Source: Citrus sinensis (taxonomy: Eukaryota; Streptophyta; Magnoliopsida; Sapindales; Rutaceae). From it: 64,000 bases of DNA. The DNA lies in NCBI RefSeq assembly GCF_022201045.2, contig NC_068559.1, forward strand, positions 14,689,501 through 14,753,500, read 5' to 3'. The notes beneath the pieces were generated by a model, which ran no database searches, was not told the origin of the DNA, and saw only the letters and a program-made list of their open reading frames with translations. How positions within the stretch are numbered: the stretch's first letter is position 1; each line of letters starts with the position of its first letter. A program made the position numbers and the translations under genes. Below, one piece after another: positions 12,158-23,430 of the stretch.

Positions 12158-13432
12158 ATGAAGCTGTCTCTGAAACTCCCAGATGATTCCCAAAACCCAC
12201 CAATCCTAAAGGCCAAAATACCCATCACCATTTTCAATCAACCTTTCATTTCTTCTCTCACCACCACTACTACAACCACCAAAACCGTCGCCGCCGGCAG
12301 TCAACACCTTTCCTTTTCTCTCGGCACCAACTTTCCATCAGGCCCTTCCTTCAAACTCAACTATACACCTCTCTCTACAACGAGCACAAGCACAGCCCCT
12401 TTCTCTTTCTCTTTGAAATCAGGCCTTGGTTTGTTTGGTTCACCCCAGGACTCTCCTCTTATCTTCTCTGCCCACTTCTCTCTTTCCTACACAAACCCAA
12501 CCAATTTCACTCCTGCGTTTTTGCTCCATTTCAAGCCTCAATTTGGCAACTTTTCTCTTCACAAAACTACGTCGTCTTCAAACCCTAATCCTGCAAATTC
12601 TGGGCCCCACTTCAATTCTGGATCCCATTTGCAATCTGGGTCACCTTCAAATACTGAGTTTGTAAATAGGTCGATGTCGATTTCGGATGAGTCGTCCGGG
12701 TGGCAAGATCTGAAATTGGAGCCGCGTAGTGGCAATGGGAATGGTAGTTTCTTTAATGGGGTTGATTCAATTCGCAGTGATGGAATTGGGTTTTTTAGAG
12801 ATAGAACGTTGTTGTTGAAAGATGATGATAAAAAAGGTGGCTTTTTAGGTGGTATTGCTGTAAAAGCAAGAACAGTGTTGCCGGTGACTAAAAGGGTAAT
12901 GATGAATTTGAGGTGGGGAGTGAATTTGCCTGCGGATTCTGAGGTTAAAATGCCATATTTAACCGTGAACAAGATTGGGATTGAGAGGGTTGAGAAAGTG
13001 GAGGAAGTGAAAAGGGAGAAGAATATCGAGAGTGATGTGGGTGATTTAGAGTTGTTGAAAGGAATGTGTTTCTGGATGAGAAGAGATTTGGATCTATTGG
13101 AGAAGGAAAATAAAGATATGAAGCATTGTTTGGAGAAGATGGCAATGGGGGTTTCCCCAGGGAATTTTCATGGAATAAGTGATAGTATAGGGAAGAAGGT
13201 ATTTCCATATTCAAATGAGAGTTTTGGTGAGGCAAAAAGCTATGGTGGTGCAAGTGATACTACTGGTAATAAGCTTTATCCAGCATCAAGTGAAAGTTTT
13301 GGCGAGTTTGAGAGGCGGAGGAACAAGAAAAATGGTGAAGGGAATGGTCATACCGAATATAAGAAGTCTGTTAATCAGGCTAGTGATTTGGAGTCTCAGT
13401 TGCAGAATGCTATTAAGGCTGCTTCCTCTTAG
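12158..13432 (+). CDS. Conserved plant-specific protein of unknown function, 424 aa
   Basis: A single uninterrupted ORF from ATG to TAG. The N-terminal half (residues 1 to about 140) is rich in Ser, Thr, Phe and Pro, with alternating hydrophobic stretches that suggest beta structure (KAKIPITIFNQPF, LSFSLGTNFPSGPSFKL, LLHFKPQFGNFSL). A middle block (about 240-280: RVMMNLRWGVNLP, then PYLTVNKIGIERV) and a probable helical segment near 297-330 follow. I recognise this pattern from an uncharacterised family widespread in land plants, but no role is established to my knowledge. No signal peptide or clear membrane span is visible. The ATG follows a TATA box by about 105 bases; AATAAA at 13579-13584 could end the transcript. 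Codon use is ordinary and no intron is evident. Confidence 0.8.
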   Translation: MKLSLKLPDDSQNPPILKAKIPITIFNQPFISSLTTTTTTTKTVAAGSQHLSFSLGTNFPSGPSFKLNYTPLSTTSTSTAPFSFSLKSGLGLFGSPQDSPLIFSAHFSLSYTNPTNFTPAFLLHFKPQFGNFSLHKTTSSSNPNPANSGPHFNSGSHLQSGSPSNTEFVNRSMSISDESSGWQDLKLEPRSGNGNGSFFNGVDSIRSDGIGFFRDRTLLLKDDDKKGGFLGGIAVKARTVLPVTKRVMMNLRWGVNLPADSEVKMPYLTVNKIGIERVEKVEEVKREKNIESDVGDLELLKGMCFWMRRDLDLLEKENKDMKHCLEKMAMGVSPGNFHGISDSIGKKVFPYSNESFGEAKSYGGASDTTGNKLYPASSESFGEFERRRNKKNGEGNGHTEYKKSVNQASDLESQLQNAIKAASS

Positions 13433-13578
13433 CAAGGTTTGAAATGTTTGCAAATGTGTAATTTCAGCTTTTCCTTTGCCATATGTATAGTAATCAAGTT
13501 TTTGTTTTATCTAAAATTCTGCCACTTTCTTAGTTATGTTATTGTAAAGCATTGGACATCCATTGCACTGGTTATGAC

Positions 13579-13584
13579 AATAAA
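13579..13584 (+). terminator. Possible poly-A signal of the 424-aa gene
   Basis: AATAAA about 150 bases after the stop codon, followed by T/G-rich sequence. Confidence 0.4.
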
Positions 13585-13599
13585 TTTTTGTGTATCTTG

Positions 13600-15515
13600 G
13601 CTGTAATTGCTAATATCTTAGGAAAGGCGAATGACTAACTTTTTTCGGCATTGGTTTATTTTGCAAGACTTCTTTGGTTATAGTGTTAGGGCATTTATTA
13701 TGCATAGCAGATTAGTCTGTAAATTGAGAGTTTTGCTGCTCTACCCTCATATACCAATCGCAAATTTTTGCATTCAAAATGTGAATACATTGAAATTGGT
13801 TTTGTGATCTTGTATGCTGAGTGAGCCAGAAGAATGCATTTGGAATACTGGTGGATTTGAAGACTCTTCTGCCTGATGAATGGCTTTTCTTCACTCAGTT
13901 AATTAGAAATGTAAATTAGAAATAAAAGAATACCCTAATTGTGCTACAAATTTGGCCTCACCTACTTAACTCTCTTGACTTCAAGCATTCAAGTTTTATT
14001 ATTACATACATATTCACTGCAGCTAAGTTTTCTTATAATATTCCAGGAACCTGAGATATTTAGTTAGAACGGAACATTATGCTTTATGCAAGCATGAAGT
14101 TTTGATTGATATGAAATAGGATGGAAATGACTCGGCATTAAGTCTTAACTTGTCATTGTTCACTTGGACTACCACGGAAACTGACTATGACTTCCCACTT
14201 ACAAGAAGCGAAGCATTATTTTTGCAGAGTGCAGAAAGTATGGCGTTTGTTCCATGACCACGCTCATGATCTGTGGGACTCTCTGGTCCATACTTCTTGC
14301 TTGCTTTGGGTTTTGCCCGGACAAATAATGTTTGAAGTAGCTGTCATAAGTGTGCGGGGTTGCTCCTTGGCTGCAACCATATGCTAAAGAAATGTTCTCA
14401 TATTAGATTTATACATTCAAGTAAATGCAGTCTTCCAAGATATGTAATAACTGTATGAATTTACTCTCACAATGGTTCTATTGTTGTAATATCAATTGAC
14501 TGTAATATAGCTTCCTTGATTCGGAAGTGGATTAACTATTAACTAGCAAAAGTCGTGGTAAATCATTGATAATTAATTAAATTGAAGACTATCAATTTAT
14601 TGTGAGTCAGTCACTACGCGCTAGCAATTCCTAATGCAATTGAAAGATCTGGATTATTCAGAATCATCTTAAAAAATTGTTTTCTATCTTACAATTTTTA
14701 AACACGACAAAAATTTTCAACTATTTTATGCCCTATCAATGCCTATAACTAGAGTTAGCAAAATTTCCCAAATCTCAATCAAGATTCAGGATCTTAACCC
14801 ATTCAAGAAGGAATTTGGTAGAAAATTTGTCCTTATTTACTATTCAGACTAGATTCGGGGCTTAAATTTATATTGATATACTGTTTGGACGGGGTTTGTA
14901 ACATTTAAAAATTTCGATCAGCATTTTAAATGGGCCAAAATTTGAGTTTTAAAAAATGTATGACAAGCCGGTTTGATAAATCATATATATTTGACATGTC
15001 AATCATTTGTGTATGACAGATCATTTTTATAATAATATTTATGACATGTCGATAATATTCATAGACATGCCCTTAATGACAAAATTTGCAACATAAATTC
15101 ATCTCATTCAAGACAATTCGAATCCAGTTCAAGATGGAAACGGGACATATTTTTGTCCCGATTTATTGTTTGAGACGAGATTCGAGACATTTTTTGTCCT
15201 AATTATCAATCAAGATCAACAAATCCTAATCCGTCCCATTCCGTTGCCAAAGCTACCTATAACTTGTAAGGCTTCATTTGATCTTGAAGAATCCAGTTTA
15301 TGTGATTCTGACAGATTCTATTTTTCATTCATATTGCATTTTGGAAATCCACGATCGATAAAAACAAAATACATATACACTATACATTAGTATTGCAAGA
15401 TTCTTGCACAAATTGTTGAGGATCTATCTATTTTCCTATTCTAAGAAAATCGAAGGATTCGAAACAACAGATGCTTCAATTGAGCTGGATCTAGGTGGAT
15501 TTAAAAATTAAAACT
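13600..15515. other. Intergenic or 3' transcribed sequence, nothing certain
   Basis: A 66-codon ORF at 14187-14387 follows a splice-acceptor-like 'tttttgcag' (14219-14227), so an extra 3' exon of the upstream gene is possible but unproven. The rest is AT-rich with no repeat ends seen. Confidence 0.35.
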
Positions 15516-15524
15516 AAAAATAGC

Positions 15525-15550
15525 TGGGCCGGGCCGAGCAGAGCTGGGCC
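15525..15550 (+). promoter_or_regulatory. Two TGGGCC (site II) elements
   Basis: TGGGCC at 15525-15530 and 15545-15550, about 110-130 bases upstream of the TOM2B-like start codon. Site II motifs are common in promoters of plant housekeeping genes (established knowledge). A TATA-like 'ctatttaag' lies at about 15582. Confidence 0.5.
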
Positions 15551-15652
15551 GGATAATAAAAATAACAAAAAAAATTAGAGCTCTATTTAAGGAAGCTGAG
15601 TGCAGGTGCAGTGGGTGATAGTGAGATTCGTAAGTGTTAAACCAAGAAAAGA

Positions 15653-18600
15653 ATGGCAAGCCCGACAGCAGCGGCCAGCGGAAGCAGTAGTAGTAGAGAA
15701 GGAACGGCAAAAGCAATGGTGTTTGATCAAATTTCTCAGACAATTCAGTCCACTTCCAATCTTCTTCACCTCATGCAACAGTCCTCACCTTCTCAGGTTT
15801 CTTTCTTTCTTTCTTTACTGATTGCTTCATAGCCCAATATTTTTCTTATTTGATGATTATTGGAACATGGAAATTCATTCATTCACGGATTGTCTTATTT
15901 GATCAATTTTCGCTAATAACCTTTAATTCATGTGGGTTCTTTCTATTCTATGAATATGGAACGTTTAGGCTTAGGTATTGTGTTCAATCATAGCCATGGG
16001 GCTGAAATGGTCTTATAAGTTCGAGGATTAACTAATTTTAGTTTGAGCGTTTTGATTGGAGTCACTGTTGGGTAGGCATATTACCTTTGTTGTGTTGGGC
16101 ACGGTCGTATGGAGTGTGCACGTGTGTGCGCAGTAGCGGTCCCAAGAATTCAATCCAGCAGGGATAAGTTCAAACAATAATATAGTTTTAAAAATTATCA
16201 ACAAATAACAAATGCCAAAATAAAAATTCGTTAACATATTCAATTCGTTTGCAACTGACCTCGGTATGTTTTCATATATTGAAAATGTTGAAGAATAACC
16301 TCATCGTCAATACTACAAAATATATGTTTTTTATTAATAAATACAACGATACTATCATTCGATTATTGATCTCTCAACTGATTTCACAAACATTTTTTTC
16401 ACAAAATTCATAGCTAAAAATATCTTTTCTATTGTAGTTGTGGCAACTGGTAAAATCAATGCTAATGTCATCAACAGATTTAATTAATGAATAAAATTTA
16501 TCCTTCTTAGTATCAACTATTTTCTCTTGCTAACTCACCAATCCCTTTCTATCCTGAAAATTTGTTAACAGAACCCACTTCCATAATGTAAACGTCAAGT
16601 TGGATTTCAAGTACCACAAGATCTATTGAAGAAAAATCATTTGGATAAAACTCAGCAAGATGAAACAATTTCTCTTTTTTTTGTGCGAGGAGAGTTAGGG
16701 CCCTAGGGATTTCAAAACAACAATGTTTCTTTGTGAGTTGGAAGTGTGAAAACAAATATCTGATAATTTATTTACTTTTAAATTTTTGCAGGGGCTTTAT
16801 GGTAAATCAAATAAAAAATGGGACAAATATCCAAATAAACTTGCAAATTTGGAAAAGCCAAGAATCAGCCCCTGCTAGCCCCAACATGGCACCGCAACTC
16901 TCTGTGTGTGAGTGAGAGAAAGATATTATGAAATTCATGATATAAATTAGTGAGTCTCATTAAGAATTAAAATCTGAGAATTTCCAGGTCTTCAGAATTT
17001 AAGGAAGCTTCTGCGGTAGAATTGTACATACATAGTATTTCTAGACTATTTGGTGGTTCTAACTCGACTTTCATTAGTGCAATATGTGCTGATTTTTCTA
17101 TAGATATATGCAGTCGTGATATGTTTAACAATGAACAAGCAAGGGAAATTACGTTTCCGCATTTTGGCTGGCACAGCTTTTTGGTTTAACTAAAATTTTC
17201 GATAAGTCACAGAATCTTCTGAATACTAGTGCAATGGATGAACTCTTTGCTGTCCAAACAATGAACTATGTTCTGTCTTAATAGGCTGAATTGCTATCAC
17301 TAAGGTTTATCGCCCTTGCATTCTCACCAATGTTGGGTGTCTGTGTATATTACATGTCCAACAACTCATTCTTTTACCAATGTTTTGTTTGCACAATAGT
17401 TGACTTTGCCGTTCTGTTCGGTTGGGCATGATCACTCATATGCTTATCCTTTTTCTGATTTGCAGGTTCAACTAACAAAGCTCCCAAAGAACCTTCTGGC
17501 AAAAACCACCATGATTAAGAATACAGGGCAAGTATGTAAGACCCTCTGAAAATGTAGTCTTGTTTGCAAGATATTCCTTACAAGCCTTTTCATGTCATCC
17601 CTTTCTGACACAGGTATTAGAGCAGATGCCTCAGGTTATTTCCTCCCTAGATGCACATGTGGAGAATGGATTACAAAGGTTATATTTCCTAAATCCTTTG
17701 TTGTTTAGATCACTGCTGGTATTCAACTGGACCTGCTGCTTTTCATATATCAAAAACTTGCTTTAGTGACTTATGCCTTGTTTGGTATTGAGGTGTTGCA
17801 GCTTAAAAATCACAGGTGCTATAGAAAAAAAGCTGTAGCTATAAAATAAAATTTATTTTTTTTTTAAATATGACTTTTAAAAATAATAATTTTGACAAAA
17901 ATAATAAAGAAATTATAGGGATTTCATCATATAGGTTTTGGGATAAAATCGACTTAGCTTTGAAACCACAGCAGCAGGTGCTTACAAAACAATTTACTGT
18001 TGTTGCTTGAAACCTACAGTTGCCCAATCACAATACCAAATAGGGCCTTAGTTTACAGAATCATGTTAAATTAGGTTTTACTTTAACAGATTGCAAGTCA
18101 TTAGCATGTTATTGAATGAATGGATGTTTCCTACTTTCCTTAAGTTGCCAGTTTGATGTTTCCTGTGTTTGAATGATTTGGGAGTTCATCAAGTTGTAAA
18201 AGATCTGCGGAGATGATACAAGTACATGATAAGATAGCCAAACAATATTATGTGACAAATTTGAATTCAACTTAAGGAAATTCATGCCAACCTTCTTGGT
18301 GCTGGCTACATGAATCATCTCTGCCATTTAGCAGTTGCACTCAACTCCCAAATGAGAAATTGATATACAATGGCTAAGTCTTTAGATTATACCATCCAAA
18401 ACCAAACCGATTGTGAGCTGTTGGAATGACCATTTGCAACTAGCACCGAATTTGTTGCACGTGTAATAGTTAAAAGGATACCTTTATATGCATTTATGTA
18501 TGATTTACAACTAGTTTTTTGGTAACTGTTAATGAACTCAATAGCACCCTGTTTCTGACACCTTTTCCTTATTTGAATTACAAATTTTTCAGTGTTCCTC

Positions 18601-18993
18601 ATCTCAGAACTGTTTCCCAGCTGCTTGCAAATATGGAGAGCTGCCAACTTAGTTCTCTCTCTCAAGCACATTTGCCTGAAAAGGTATAAACCCCATCTCT
18701 TCTTAACCGATCTTTTTCTCGGTTAGAGCTTTTTCCATCAATGATCCACTGTTGATTCCCTATGTAATTATATCACTTTAATACTTAGTATTCGAACTGA
18801 TATTTGAAGGAATCTCAGACAGCAAAACAACCTCCTGAAGTGAAATTGACTGAGAAAGAGTGGAGTGAATTCTACAGAGTTCTTTACTAGCATGCAAATC
18901 CTAGTGCTCCGGAGTGATATTTCTTTTTCTTTTTTTAATTCAATTTTATTGCAGGAACCTGAGATGGGAAAACAACCTCCAGCAAAGCATTGA
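15653..18993 (+). CDS. TOM2B: Tobamovirus multiplication protein 2B-like (TOM2B)
   Basis: A spliced gene. Exons: 15653-15796, 17466-17531, 17614-17678, 18593-18683, then either 18810-18890 or 18955-18993 as last exon. All junctions are GT-AG and the phases agree. With the first terminal exon the product is 148 aa. It begins with a Ser/Ala-rich stretch, then REGTAKAMVFDQISQTIQST, LTKLPKNLLAKT, VLEQMPQVISSLDAH and TVSQLLANMES. I recognise these as the small plant TOM2B family, a host factor named for its requirement in tobamovirus multiplication in Arabidopsis; its normal cellular job is unclear. No transmembrane segment is seen. Introns 1 and 3 carry transposon sequence. Identity comes from memory of the family, not from a search. 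Confidence 0.75.
16230..16755 (-). pseudogene. hAT transposase C-terminal fragment in intron 1 of TOM2B
   Basis: Read on the minus strand, in shifting frames with stops, this gives FHLAEFYPNDFSSIDLVVLE, then GIGELA, then LPVATTTIEK and AMNFVKK, then VLTMRL and KHTEVSCKR. Their order matches the C-terminal dimerisation region of plant hAT transposases of the ZMYM1/TTF-zinc-finger-like type. The fragment lies antisense to TOM2B, inside its first intron. No terminal repeats were recognised. Confidence 0.65.
17774..18048. mobile_element. MITE copy in intron 3 of TOM2B
   Basis: A 275-bp relative of the MITE at 10288. The left end (gccttgtttggtattgagg) and right end (ccaatcacaataccaaatag) are imperfect inverted repeats. 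TTA flanks at 17771-17773 and 18049-18051. Confidence 0.7.
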
Positions 18994-19039
18994 CTGACCA
19001 AACTTTGGAACCATTCTAGGGAGTTCTTTAGCAGCACGT

Positions 19040-19450
19040 TAAGACTAAGGCTTTTAATTTGTGCCTAATTAAATCTCAGAGGAATTGGTGCCCAATTCTT
19101 TTTTGAAGGAAGTCGATTGATTTGAAGTAAGTTACATCCTATTTAAGGGAGTTCGATTGATTTGAAGTAGGTCCATCTCGAACCCTTGCCGCGTATAGAA
19201 TGTGGTCCATTTATTCTTTGAATGCAATTTGGAGAACATGTGTATCATGATCTTTTTTGTTCTCCTAACTTTTGAAACTCGTTTTTTCTAGTCTCACTTT
19301 TGATTTATATTTAGATGTCATTTTCCTTTTTTAAATCACAGACATGACAAATAAATGTTGACCTTGTACGGACTTCTTATGTGAAACACGCAATTGATAA
19401 ACAAAACGTGTGTGCTTGTTCTCCTAACTTTTAGTTCCGCCTCGAGAGCA
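19040..19450. other. Downstream of TOM2B, no gene
   Basis: Probable 3' UTR and intergenic sequence. An imperfect duplication of 'gtcgattgatttgaagtaag' occurs at about 19111 and 19149. Confidence 0.4.
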
Positions 19451-20144
19451 TAGGTCTTGTTTGATAGTGAGGTATTATAGTTATTAAATTACAGTTATTA
19501 TAAAAAAAAATAAAAAATGTAATAATAAAATAAAAGTTAATAATGTGTTGTAAATATGAATTTGAAATAATAATTTTGACAAAAAATAATAAAGATATTA
19601 TAAGTTTTTTATATACAAGTGGTGGATCAAATTAACTTGACTTTTAAACCATAGCAGTTAGTATTTAGTAAATATTTTTGATTCAATAGGTTGAAAACAC
19701 TATAAGTGGTTTTTTTATGAGTTTTGATAAAAATAGTGATAGGTAAATTTTTCAAAAATTGTTTATTTTATAAATTTTCTCCATTTTAACAGTAGTTTTA
19801 AAAAATAGGTAGGGGATTATTTATTGTAAGCAGTATATTAAATAAGTCATCACAAATCTTTAAAGTTTCTATTGTAATCTTTATATTTTTTTTTTAAAAA
19901 AAAAAAGCAATTTAAACCTTTATTTCTATTTTTATAATAAAATTTACCTAATGTGTGTACTCTGCTCTCCAAACTCACAACAACCAAGTAACTCAGTTTA
20001 CCAAACGTTAAGTTGGTTTCAATTAGTATTTCATTTCTTTCACACAGTAAAAACAATTTATTTTATCAACTACCTCAATGCTAAATTGGCCCGTGCTATA
20101 ATTTTTAAGATATAATTGTCCAATCTCAAGATTAAGTAGGGTCT
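19451..20144. mobile_element. MITE relative enlarged by about 400 bp of extra sequence
   Basis: The left end (ggtcttgtttgatagtgagg) and right end (caatctcaagattaagtagg) match the MITE family at 10288 and 17774. Internal blocks such as 'aataataattttgacaaaaa' match too. About 400 bases between 19690 and 20090 have no counterpart in the other copies. The ends are diverged, so the exact limits are approximate. Confidence 0.5.
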
Positions 20145-23015
20145 TAGTCAAGTGATTTTTAAGTAATTTTTATTTTATTGATCATCCAAGTTTGAAATAA
20201 AAAATTTTATATCCATTTCTTATTTTATAAGGTAAAAACTTCTTGAAAATTTTAATTAGGACAATAAAGTTGCTTCTCAAGGCAGCTCATGTGCATGCAA
20301 CAAAATGTTAAAAATGATCAGTTGTAAAGGAAATTAGGATGAGGCCAAACCATTAGTGACTTCCTAATTCCTATTAGTATAATTGGCTTAAAATGCCACC
20401 GTATCTCATACAAATGTTGATTGATTAGCTTACCATTTCTTCCATTTGCTTAGGAGTTGAACTTGTCAAGAATCAGTCATCCCCTAGTTGGTGGAGGACT
20501 ATCAATATATGTCGGTTCGTGCATAATAAATTCCTTGTCTTTTGTGATTGAAACAAAATCTCACGTTTTTATTTATTTATTTATGTATTTGTTCCTAAAC
20601 ATTACTAAAAGTACTTAATATATACAAGTCAACAACATCAATGTTTAATCTTTATCATGTCATTCTAGATTCGGTCATTCATTACGTCAATTCCATGACT
20701 ATAAACAATTCATGAATATCATCAAAAAGATATTATTTATCTACTATACTTGAGGAGATTGAGCTTTTAATTATAGCAATGGGGTAAATGATGCATATTG
20801 ATTTTAGTATGATTATAATAATGTTACATTATTATAAGAGGTAAACGTTTGTTTAATTCTTATATTTTGATTTAAGTGCTTGTTTAGGAGTTATATTTAA
20901 AAAAAATGATGCATATTTAGGTGCTTGTTTATTTGTTTATTTCTTTACAACAATCTTGCTAGTAATTATTTATAAATAAATTAATATCAACAAACTTAAA
21001 ATAATGTCTAATATCCTTACAACAATCTTACTAATAATTGTATACAAAAAAATTAATTTACTAAGTTAATCCTAAAGGTAAAATAATAACAAAAGAATTT
21101 ACATTACTTTTTATTTTATTTTTAAGGTTAATTTGATGAATCAATATTTTTTCATTAACATCCTCAAGAATATTATTGTAAAGATATTAATAATAATAAA
21201 GATAAGAATGTATTGTATTTAATAGTAGGATGTCTTCAAATATTTTAAAAAAATATAATAATTAAACGAGTACTTAAATTAAAGTATAAAAATTAAGTGA
21301 GCATTTATCCATATTATACGACTATCATACCTAATAATCTAAAGTATCGTCAAATTGTCAAATTTTATTATCTTTTATTAATTTTTAAAAATTATTTAAT
21401 GGTATTCAGATCGTGGGGTGCATGTTGTATTTCTATTCTCACAAAAATGCTCTTGTAAAGATGAAGAATTGGCCCTTTTTTTTTTTTACTCTCTTCATTT
21501 TCCGCAAGAGTTAAAACTTAAAACATTACAAAAATTTCATCTTTATGGTCCAAAGAATCATGTGCCATTGACTGGCTGACCAAATTGCAGCCAGCCATCA
21601 CTGACTTTTTGATCCTCCAATAGCAAGAAAACGTTTGTGGTGAAGAAGAATCCACAATCCGTCGCCCAATGGGATTGGATTCTCAACGTGGACCAAAAAA
21701 TACTAGGAATTGTTCGGTGACGTCCATCATTAATCGCTTTTTAAAAAAGTCCAGCAACTTACTCGCCGCCGTATGTTCATTTATTCTTTCTTGCTTAAAT
21801 TTTGGCACATGATTTGGGTTGATTGGTACTGTGTTGTTTTGAAAATATATATATATATATATATTATAAATAATATTTTTAAATAATAATTTTAATAAAA
21901 AATGACTTTTAAATTATGAGAAATTTTAAGTCCGCCTACTGTATTATACCCACATAATGCATAGATGATGTGCATTTATTTATTTAAAAAAATTATCATG
22001 TAATTAGCAGTTATGTTTAATTTATACACACATATCATATATGTATTAAGTAGATGTAGTACAACATAAGTATTCTAAAATATCTCGCAAACCACAATAT
22101 GTGTTTATTAAACATTTTAGAAATATAGCTTAAGAACTACTACTATCTAATTATAACACCAAATAAGGTCTTTTAATTTCAATATGTTTTGAGTTAATAA
22201 TTAAAAAAATTTTGTGTTTTTATTTATTTTTCACTCTTATTCAATTATGTAAAATTACCTCCCAACCGCTCCTTCATTGAGTAGTGGACTCCTCTTTACC
22301 CTAAAGAATTTGAACATACTGTGTGTATGAAGCATATTTATTTATTTTTTATTCAGTGTAGATTTTCAAACTAGACTTCAAAAACATATTTAGCATTATT
22401 TATTATTGGACAGATCAAGCTCAAATATAATACTTGAGATTGAACTTAATACTGTAGATTACAACATCATCTAACTGCATAAGAACAATAAACAAACAAA
22501 CTTTGTTCGCTACAAATTCCCTATATTAAAAAAAAATCAGTATAATAACTTCACACAATAAAATCTAATAAGATATTGTGCTATGATATTTGAATACTAC
22601 ATTCCAATCAAAAAAATAAAATTTAGCTTATTGAACTAATAAAAATCATAAAGAAAAAGTTGTGGTTATGGTGGAACTGCTCCATCATAAAATATTGATG
22701 ATGAGTGTTAAATCATATAATAAGTGTAAATTTAATATTTATTTTTATAATCGTACAGTTATGAGCAGCGCTCCACTATGAAATAATTCTAACATAACTC
22801 GGTTATTAAAAAGAGGAGAGAGAAAGCGAGCGAAAAACAAAGATACGCCTGCAAAAACTCACCAATAAAGAAACCAATATTAGTAAATTTTTTATTTCAA
22901 TTTATAATTTTATATGGTATGAATATAAAATGGAATCGATAGCCTTCGTGGAAAGTGAAAAACGGCGCCGTGTTACCCATGGAGTTTCTATAATAGGCCA
23001 CCTCCACTTGATTGT
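20145..23015. other. Long AT-rich intergenic region
   Basis: No gene seen. A (TA)n run is at 21846-21864. The block 21840-22180 carries an internal motif and a right end (ataacaccaaataaggtc) like the MITE family, and may be a badly decayed copy. Confidence 0.45.
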
Positions 23016-23034
23016 ATATTATATATATATAAAT
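23016..23034 (+). promoter_or_regulatory. TATA region of the PRPP synthetase gene
   Basis: A TATATATATAAAT run about 190 bases upstream of the ATG at 23222. A purine-rich GA-repeat 5' UTR (23147-23203) follows, as is common in plant housekeeping genes. Confidence 0.45.
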
Positions 23035-23221
23035 CGAAGAAGAAAAATATTATGAAAATCCAAAGCGACGAAGCAAAATAGCCAAAGAAGAAGAAAAAGC
23101 AACCGAAGCTCTCTCTGCCTCCTCACCGTCACCACAAAAACAAAAGGAAAGAAAGAAAGAGAGTGAGTGAGAGAAAGAGAGATCAAAAGGAGAGAGAGCT
23201 GAAACAACACAACAGATAACA

Positions 23222-23394
23222 ATGGCTTCGCTGACGATGCCGCGCCCTTCACAATCCACGTCAGCTTCTTGCTCTTCGCCTATCCCCAGTCGCTGTTCTT
23301 TCGGTGACCAAAACCCAACTTTTTCATTCAGTTTCAGGGACTCTCGCTCTCGGGTTCACGTCTGTAATGCCGCCGCCGTTGTAAGCACGCCATA

Positions 23395-23430
<36 letters not shown>

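Noticed and set aside
12559-13253. Antisense ORFs of 102 and 137 codons within the 424-aa gene
   Set aside because: Shadows of the sense ORF; no start context, promoter or domain.
14187-14387. 66-codon ORF downstream of the 424-aa gene
   Set aside because: No recognised domain. Could be an extra 3' exon, but no evidence beyond one acceptor-like site.
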